From Thermoguttaceae bacterium (lineage in GTDB: Bacteria > Planctomycetota > Planctomycetia > Pirellulales > Thermoguttaceae), in contig JANLFZ010000190.1 in NCBI GenBank assembly GCA_024653385.1, positions 1-10,942 of the forward strand: a DNA stretch of 10,942 bases, written 5' to 3'. Shown here in pieces: positions 5,837 to 10,942 of this stretch. The translations under genes were made by a program, and so were the position numbers. Positions within the stretch are counted from its first letter, which is position 1. Every line of letters starts with the position of its first letter. The notes under the pieces were generated by a model, which was given only the letters and a program-made list of their open reading frames with translations, was not told where the DNA came from and searched no databases.

Positions 5837-8800
5837 GCATTTTTGACCTCCACCAACAAGTCCTGGCCGACTACCGCGACTTCGTCCGGTCGTTTTTCAC
5901 CGTGGCCGACGCCCGGGCGCGGAAATACGTCGAGCGGGCGTTGGTCGAGGAAGCCCGGCTGTGGCCGGACGCTCTGCTCCAGGTGAGCCCGTCTTACGCC
6001 CGAACGGCCACGGTGGACGATCTGGCCGCCCAGGGGACGCTGCACCAGGCGGCGGCAGACATTTTTCGCACGCCGACCGGCCAGCCCTACCATCTGTACC
6101 AGCACCAGGTCGAGGCGATCCGGCTGGCTAGCGCCGGCCAAAGCTTCGTGGTGACCAGCGGCACCGGGTCGGGCAAGAGCCTCTGCTACTTCGTGCCGAT
6201 TGTCGACAATTTGCTCAGGCAGCCGGCCACGGGCGAACGAGTCGCGGCGCTGGTCGTCTACCCGATGAACGCCCTGGTCAACTCGCAGTTCCTCTCACTC
6301 CAAACGCTCCGGGAGAATTACGAGCGGCGCACGGGACGCTCGTTTCCGGTGACGTTCGCCAAGTACACGGGCGATACCCAAGAGGCTGCGCGCACTGAAC
6401 TGCGAAACCACCCGCCGCAGATCATGCTGACCAACTACGTGATGGCGGAACTTCTGCTCGTGCGGCCCGAGGATCAGCGTTTCTTGGACCGCGCGGGCGG
6501 CGGATTGCGGTTCTTGGTGTTCGACGAATTGCACACCTACCGCGGCCGCCAGGGGGCCGACGTGGCGATGCTCATTCGCCGGCTCAAGGAGCGGTGTGCG
6601 GCCCCGGGACTGGTACATATCGGCACCAGCGCCACGATGGTCGCCAACCGCGACGCCACTCCGCCCGAGCGACGGGCCACGGTCGCGGACTTCGCCCAAC
6701 GGCTTTTCGGCCACCCGTTCGACGCCAGCCAGGTGGTCGAGGAGACGCTCGTACCGTTCACCGAGGGCGGCGCGCCCAGCCAGGCCGAACTGGCCGCGGC
6801 GCTACCGGCGCCTTTGCCGGCCACGCTGGACGAGTTCCGCCGGAACCCCATCGCGCGCTGGGCCGAATTCGAGTTCGGCGTCGAACCGGAAGAAGGCGGC
6901 CGGTTGAAACGGCGAGTGCCGCGCACGCTAGCCGCGGCCGCGCAGCGCCTTGCCGAGGCCAGCGGCAGCGACATGGTGACCTGTGAGAACCGCCTCCGTG
7001 AACTGCTGATTTGCGGCGGCAATCTGGTGCGCGACGACGGCGGGAGGGCCTTCGCCTTTAAGTTGCACCAGTTCATCGGCCAGGGCCGTGCGCTGTTTGC
7101 CACCATCGAGCCGGCAGGCGAGCGAGAGTTCTCGTTGGAGGGACAGGTGCAGGCCGGCGGCGGCCGCATCTTCGTCCCGATCAAGTTCTGCCGCCAGTGC
7201 GGCCAGGACTATTATCACGTCCTGCGGACGGACAATCGCTTTCTGCCACATCCCGTCGGCGTCGAAAGCGCGGGCGACGACGATGAGCAGCGCCCGGGCT
7301 ACTTGATGCTCGCGCCGGCGGAAAACGACTGGAGCGAGGATCGCATCCCCGAGGAGTGGTATGACAGCCGGGGCCGGCTGACGCGGACCTGGCGCGATCG
7401 TGTGCCCAGGCCGGTCTGGGTGGCGCCCGACGGCACGTACTCGATGCAGTCTCGCGCCGGCGCGATCAAGATGTGGTGGCAAGCGGCGCCGCTGTCGCTG
7501 TGCCTGAATTGCGGGGACTTCTACACGGCCAGGGAACGCGACTTCGCCAAGCTGGCCTCGCTCTCGAGCGAAGCCCGCTCGAGCGCGACCACCGTGCTGG
7601 CCACGTCGCTGTTGCGTCACTCCGCCGGCGGCGACGGGCCGCGCGACAAGTTGCTCAGCTTTACCGACAACCGCCAGGATGCCTCGCTCCAGGCCGGGCA
7701 TTTCAACGATTTCGTCCATGTCTCGCTGATTCGTTGCGCGCTACACGCAGCCCTGACGCAGACGCCTGAGCTGACCTTCGACCAGGTGCCCCGGCGCGTG
7801 GTGGCGTCGTGCGGCCTGGGTATCCGGGACATTGCGCGGAATACCGAACTCGATCCGCGGTCGCCTGCGGCCCAGGAGGTGTGGCGGGTCTTCACGGAAC
7901 TGACGGAATACCGCCTCTACGAGGATCTGCGCCGCGGTTGGCGCGTGGTCCAGCCGAACCTGGAGCACGTCGGGTTGTTGCGGGTCGGGTATCGAGGGCT
8001 GGAGGCGCTCTGCGCCGACAATACTCGCTGGCAGTTTCACCCTGAGATCGCAGCCATGCCGGCGGAAGAACGGGAAACCGTCATGCGGGCCGTGTTGGAC
8101 CAGTTCCGCCGCAAGCTGGCGATCTCGTGCCGTTGCCTTCAGGAGACCGCGCAGCAGCAGATCCGCCGCCGGGCCGAACAACACCTGAACGAGTTCTGGG
8201 GACTCGACCCGGACGTCAATGAGCTTCGCACGGCCGAGCGCTATGTGCGCCTGGGGCAGTCGAAGCGGCAGGCCGACGGTTTCAGCCTGGGCCAGCGGAG
8301 CGCGATCGGCAAATTCCTGCGGCAGCGGTTCAACCTTTCGACGGGCGAGTATCTGCCGTTTCTGGATGCCCTACTCGGGCTGTTGGTGAGTCAGGGATTA
8401 CTTGTGCGGCTTGACCCGGTGGACGACCACCAGTTCTACCAACTCGACGCGGCCTGCCTGCTCTGGCGCCTCGGAGACGGCTCTCCGCCGCCGGCCGACC
8501 CGATGTATTCGCGTCGCTCCTCGCCGCCGGTCAACGCATTCTTCCAGCGATTCTACCGCGAGTCGTCGGCCGCGCTGGCTGCCTTGGAGGCCCGCGAACA
8601 CACGGCCCAGGTGGTCAAGCCGGGCGAGCGGGAACGACGCGAGCGTCGCTTCCGATGGGAGGACAGTGACACCCGCAAGGAGAGCGAGGTTGGCCGTCGC
8701 CTGCCGTACTTGGTCTGCTCGCCCACGATGGAACTCGGCGTCGATATTGCGGACCTGGATCTCGTCCACTTGCGAAACGTGCCGCCAACGCCGGCCAACT

Positions 8801-10881
8801 ACGCGCAGCGCAGCGGCAGGGCCGGGCGCCAGGGGCAGCCGGGGCTGGTGTTCACGTACTGTGGAGCGCTAAATAGCCACGACCAGTATTTCTTCCACCG
8901 CAGGGAGGACATGGTGGCAGGCAGCGTCCGGCCGCCACGCCTCGACCTGGCCAATGAAGCTTTGCTGCGGGCTCATGTCCATGCCGTCTGGCTCGCCCAG
9001 GTGCGTCTGCCGCTGGGGCAGTCCATCGAGCAGGTGATCGACACCGACTTGGACGATCTGCCCTTGAGGACCGAGGCTGCCGGAGCGATTCAGCTTGGCC
9101 AGTCGGCACGCTTCGAACTGCGCCAGCGGGTCCGAGCCATCCTCGCCCCGGATACCGGATTGCTCGAACAGACCGGTTGGTTCAGCGACGCCTGGATCGA
9201 GCGAGTACTCGACGAAGCGCCCCAGCAGTTCGACCGGGCGTTCGACCGATGGCGGGAACTGTACCGGGCGGCAACCCGACAGTTGTTGGAAGCCCAGAAC
9301 GCCCTGATTCGTGCCCGTCGTCCGGACGACCAGGCAATGGCCTCGGCGAAGCAGCAGGAAGCCCTGCGCCAGAGAAACCTACTCTTGCAGATCAACACGA
9401 GCCGCGAGGAAGGCGACTTCTACCCGTACCGATACTTGGCCAGCGAAGGCTTCCTGCCGGGCTACAATTTCCCAGCCTTGCCGGTACGAGCCTGGGTGCC
9501 CAGAGACGAAGGCGAGTTCATCGGGCGGCCGCGGTTCCTTGCCCTCCGCGAGTTCGCGCCCGGCAACATCCTCTATCACGAGGGGGCGAAGTGGGAGGTC
9601 GTCAGCTTCCAGTCGCCGCCGGGCGGGCTCGATGAGCGTCGAGCCCAGCGGCGGCTGTGCCGGACTTGCGGCGCCTTCTGCGACAATACGCTCGACCTGT
9701 GCCCCCTGTGCCAGACCCGCTTTGACGGCGAGAACAGCCTGTTGGCGACCTTGCTGGACATGCCCAATGTGCGGGTGCGCCGGCGGGAGCGCATTACCTG
9801 CGACGAGGAAGAGCGACGCCGTCGGGGCTACGACATCGAGACGGCATTCCAGTTTCCGGGCGAGGCCGGGACGCCGCGGGTCCAAGAGGCGGAAGTCATC
9901 TTCGACGGCAGCCCGGTCCTGCGGCTGATCTACGCGCCGGCGGCCACGTTGCTGCGAGTAAACCACGGCTCGCGTGCGGCCAGGCAGCCGGGCTTCTTGG
10001 TGGACTTTGAGAGCGGCGAGGTGTTCACAACGGCCCCGCCGACGGGGAACGCCCCGCCTGGGCCCCGGCGGCTGGAGAACGTCCGCCTCGCGGTCCAGGG
10101 AACGCAGAACGTGTTGCTTATGCGGCTCGTGCGACCGGAACTGCGCGCCGACCCCATTTTGGAGACGACCCTGCAATACGCGCTCCAACGTGGCTGCGAG
10201 CAGTTGTTCCAGCTCGAAGAGTCCGAATTGGCCGCCGAGCGGATCGGGGAGGGCGAGCACCGGGCGATCCTCTTCTTCGAGGCGGCAGAGGGCGGCGCCG
10301 GCGTCCTTCGCCGACTGGTGGACGAGGTCGATGTCGTCTCGCGCCTTGCCCGGGAGGCGCTTGCGAGGTGCCACTTCGATGAACAGGGCAACGACCTCCT
10401 GCCCGAGTGCCAGGTGGCGTGTTACCAGTGCCTAATGAGCTACGGCAACCAGTACGAGGCGATGCAGTTGGATCGCCGCCGAGTCCTGCAAACCCTGCGA
10501 GATCTGCTAGCGAGCCGGACGCTGCCACGCATCGGCGGCCGGGACTGGGCCACCCACCTCGCGTGGCTGCGGTCTTTGACCGATTCCCGCTCCGACTTGG
10601 AGCGTGATTTCCTTGACGCCTTGGCCGCTGGCCACCATCGGCTGCCCGACGAGGCCCAGCGGCCGGTTCCTGATCTGCATTGCATCCCCGATTTCCACTA
10701 CTCGCCGAACATCTGCGTCTTCTGCGACGGGTCGGTCCACGACGAACCGGCCCAAGCCGCCCTGGACGCGAAAATCCGCCGCGAATTGGTCAATCGAGGT
10801 TACCGTGTGATCGTCATTCGGTATGACCGCGACCTCCAGGCCCAGATCGCGGAATACCCGGAGGTGTTTGGACAGGCGTGA
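5833..10881 (+). CDS. DUF1998/MZB-type DEAD/DEAH helicase with C-terminal Vsr-like nuclease domain
   Basis: A 1682-residue SF2 helicase of the COG1205 (YprA/DrmA/DruE) kind, likely the DNA-acting effector of the defence locus. Helicase motifs: Walker A TSGTGSGKS (108-116), DELH (231-234), SAT (266-268), motif IV SFTDNRQDA (609-617), motif V ELGVDIA (967-973), motif VI QRSGRAGR (992-999). All key residues are present. A split CxxC pair (Cys453/456 and Cys557/560) and a second ribbon (Cys1276, 1279, 1290, 1293) look zinc binding. A possible coiled coil spans about 1137-1186. Cys1513, 1526, 1530 and 1533 with a following SYGNQ match the DUF1998/MZB cluster. The last about 95 residues resemble Vsr/DUF559 nucleases: Glu1590, Asp1620, Asp1632-Gly and His1636, then RRELVNRGYRVIVIRYD. 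The start is fixed because similarity to the stub at 3544 begins in register at both ATG codons. No strong Shine-Dalgarno is seen, and the start overlaps the stop of the methyltransferase remnant. Confidence 0.93.
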   Translation: MSIFDLHQQVLADYRDFVRSFFTVADARARKYVERALVEEARLWPDALLQVSPSYARTATVDDLAAQGTLHQAAADIFRTPTGQPYHLYQHQVEAIRLASAGQSFVVTSGTGSGKSLCYFVPIVDNLLRQPATGERVAALVVYPMNALVNSQFLSLQTLRENYERRTGRSFPVTFAKYTGDTQEAARTELRNHPPQIMLTNYVMAELLLVRPEDQRFLDRAGGGLRFLVFDELHTYRGRQGADVAMLIRRLKERCAAPGLVHIGTSATMVANRDATPPERRATVADFAQRLFGHPFDASQVVEETLVPFTEGGAPSQAELAAALPAPLPATLDEFRRNPIARWAEFEFGVEPEEGGRLKRRVPRTLAAAAQRLAEASGSDMVTCENRLRELLICGGNLVRDDGGRAFAFKLHQFIGQGRALFATIEPAGEREFSLEGQVQAGGGRIFVPIKFCRQCGQDYYHVLRTDNRFLPHPVGVESAGDDDEQRPGYLMLAPAENDWSEDRIPEEWYDSRGRLTRTWRDRVPRPVWVAPDGTYSMQSRAGAIKMWWQAAPLSLCLNCGDFYTARERDFAKLASLSSEARSSATTVLATSLLRHSAGGDGPRDKLLSFTDNRQDASLQAGHFNDFVHVSLIRCALHAALTQTPELTFDQVPRRVVASCGLGIRDIARNTELDPRSPAAQEVWRVFTELTEYRLYEDLRRGWRVVQPNLEHVGLLRVGYRGLEALCADNTRWQFHPEIAAMPAEERETVMRAVLDQFRRKLAISCRCLQETAQQQIRRRAEQHLNEFWGLDPDVNELRTAERYVRLGQSKRQADGFSLGQRSAIGKFLRQRFNLSTGEYLPFLDALLGLLVSQGLLVRLDPVDDHQFYQLDAACLLWRLGDGSPPPADPMYSRRSSPPVNAFFQRFYRESSAALAALEAREHTAQVVKPGERERRERRFRWEDSDTRKESEVGRRLPYLVCSPTMELGVDIADLDLVHLRNVPPTPANYAQRSGRAGRQGQPGLVFTYCGALNSHDQYFFHRREDMVAGSVRPPRLDLANEALLRAHVHAVWLAQVRLPLGQSIEQVIDTDLDDLPLRTEAAGAIQLGQSARFELRQRVRAILAPDTGLLEQTGWFSDAWIERVLDEAPQQFDRAFDRWRELYRAATRQLLEAQNALIRARRPDDQAMASAKQQEALRQRNLLLQINTSREEGDFYPYRYLASEGFLPGYNFPALPVRAWVPRDEGEFIGRPRFLALREFAPGNILYHEGAKWEVVSFQSPPGGLDERRAQRRLCRTCGAFCDNTLDLCPLCQTRFDGENSLLATLLDMPNVRVRRRERITCDEEERRRRGYDIETAFQFPGEAGTPRVQEAEVIFDGSPVLRLIYAPAATLLRVNHGSRAARQPGFLVDFESGEVFTTAPPTGNAPPGPRRLENVRLAVQGTQNVLLMRLVRPELRADPILETTLQYALQRGCEQLFQLEESELAAERIGEGEHRAILFFEAAEGGAGVLRRLVDEVDVVSRLAREALARCHFDEQGNDLLPECQVACYQCLMSYGNQYEAMQLDRRRVLQTLRDLLASRTLPRIGGRDWATHLAWLRSLTDSRSDLERDFLDALAAGHHRLPDEAQRPVPDLHCIPDFHYSPNICVFCDGSVHDEPAQAALDAKIRRELVNRGYRVIVIRYDRDLQAQIAEYPEVFGQA

Positions 10882-10942
10882 CACGCAGAATCCCGGCGGA
10901 CCTACCGGCCGGAGGACCTGACTGCATCGGCAGGCGGTGCGT
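10882..10942. other. 3' flank without recognisable gene
   Basis: These 61 nt follow the helicase stop. A near-palindrome sits around CCGGCCGG (about 10922-10942 is free of it; it lies near 10903-10917) but has a central mismatch pair and no T-run, so no terminator is called. Whether another defence gene follows cannot be told. Confidence 0.4.

Larger units (their letters stand above)
5691..6003 (+). repeat. Long direct repeat, copy 2 (methyltransferase end plus helicase start)
   Basis: Partner of 3407-3714. It encodes a decayed methyltransferase C-terminal stretch (EAFRVL...QQQFGEYRTRWL...CDRL) running into the first 57 residues of the intact helicase. Offsets between copies are 2284 bp at the left end and 2289 bp at the helicase start codon, because the intergenic parts differ in length and sequence. 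Confidence 0.85.

Noticed and set aside
9379..10374. A 331-codon open frame on the minus strand
   Set aside because: It lies fully inside the helicase frame, which carries clear domain motifs there (zinc ribbon and DUF1998 region). Long antisense frames are common in GC-rich codon-biased genes, and its translation shows no recognisable family.
10900..10920. Near-palindrome around CCGGCCGG as a transcription terminator
   Set aside because: The arms contain a mismatch and no T-run follows.
1..10942. CRISPR array, tRNA, rRNA or transposase genes
   Set aside because: No regularly spaced short repeats, no cloverleaf-like or rRNA-like sequence, and no transposase or integrase motifs were seen on reading either strand.

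Overview
The window is a high-GC bacterial defence-type locus, with every gene on the + strand. Three things point to a planctomycete or similar environmental bacterium: the base composition, weak Shine-Dalgarno signals, and a dispersed palindromic repeat of the 'ccctctccc...gggagaggg' type inserted in frame in a gene. That taxonomic guess is an inference and not firm.

Layout. Positions 1-3510 hold a large Eco57I/PglX-like N6-adenine DNA methyltransferase that runs off the left edge. Positions 3544-3768 are a broken copy of the start of the helicase gene found further right. Positions 3849-5084 encode an Xre DNA-binding domain fused to an ImmA/IrrE-type HExxH metallopeptidase. This is followed 15 nt later by a PIN-domain protein (5100-5597), and together they look like a toxin-antitoxin or protease-controlled module. 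Positions 5691-5836 are a decayed remnant of a second methyltransferase 3' end. Positions 5833-10881 encode a 1682-residue DEAD/DEAH helicase of the YprA/DrmA/DruE type, with zinc ribbons, a DUF1998/MZB-like four-cysteine cluster and a C-terminal PD-(D/E)XK (Vsr/DUF559-like) nuclease-like domain. The last 61 nt hold no recognisable gene.

How the parts fit. Methyltransferase plus DUF1998-type helicase is the core logic of DISARM-like systems (COG1002 with COG1205): the methyltransferase would mark self DNA and the helicase would act on unmarked invading DNA. Here the helicase carries its own probable nuclease, so the two genes could form a compact system. Whether a SNF2 or other partner lies upstream cannot be seen.

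The most unusual aspect is the architecture. The Xre-ImmA/PIN pair sits between methyltransferase and helicase and is bracketed by a direct repeat of about 310 bp (3407-3714 and 5691-6003). Each repeat copy spans the end of a methyltransferase and the start of a helicase. The two copies are about 81% identical over the helicase part, with roughly half the differences synonymous, so they diverged as working genes before the rearrangement. The simplest reading is that two related methyltransferase-helicase loci were fused or recombined, leaving a chimeric pair with a nested PIN module that recombination between the repeats could remove.
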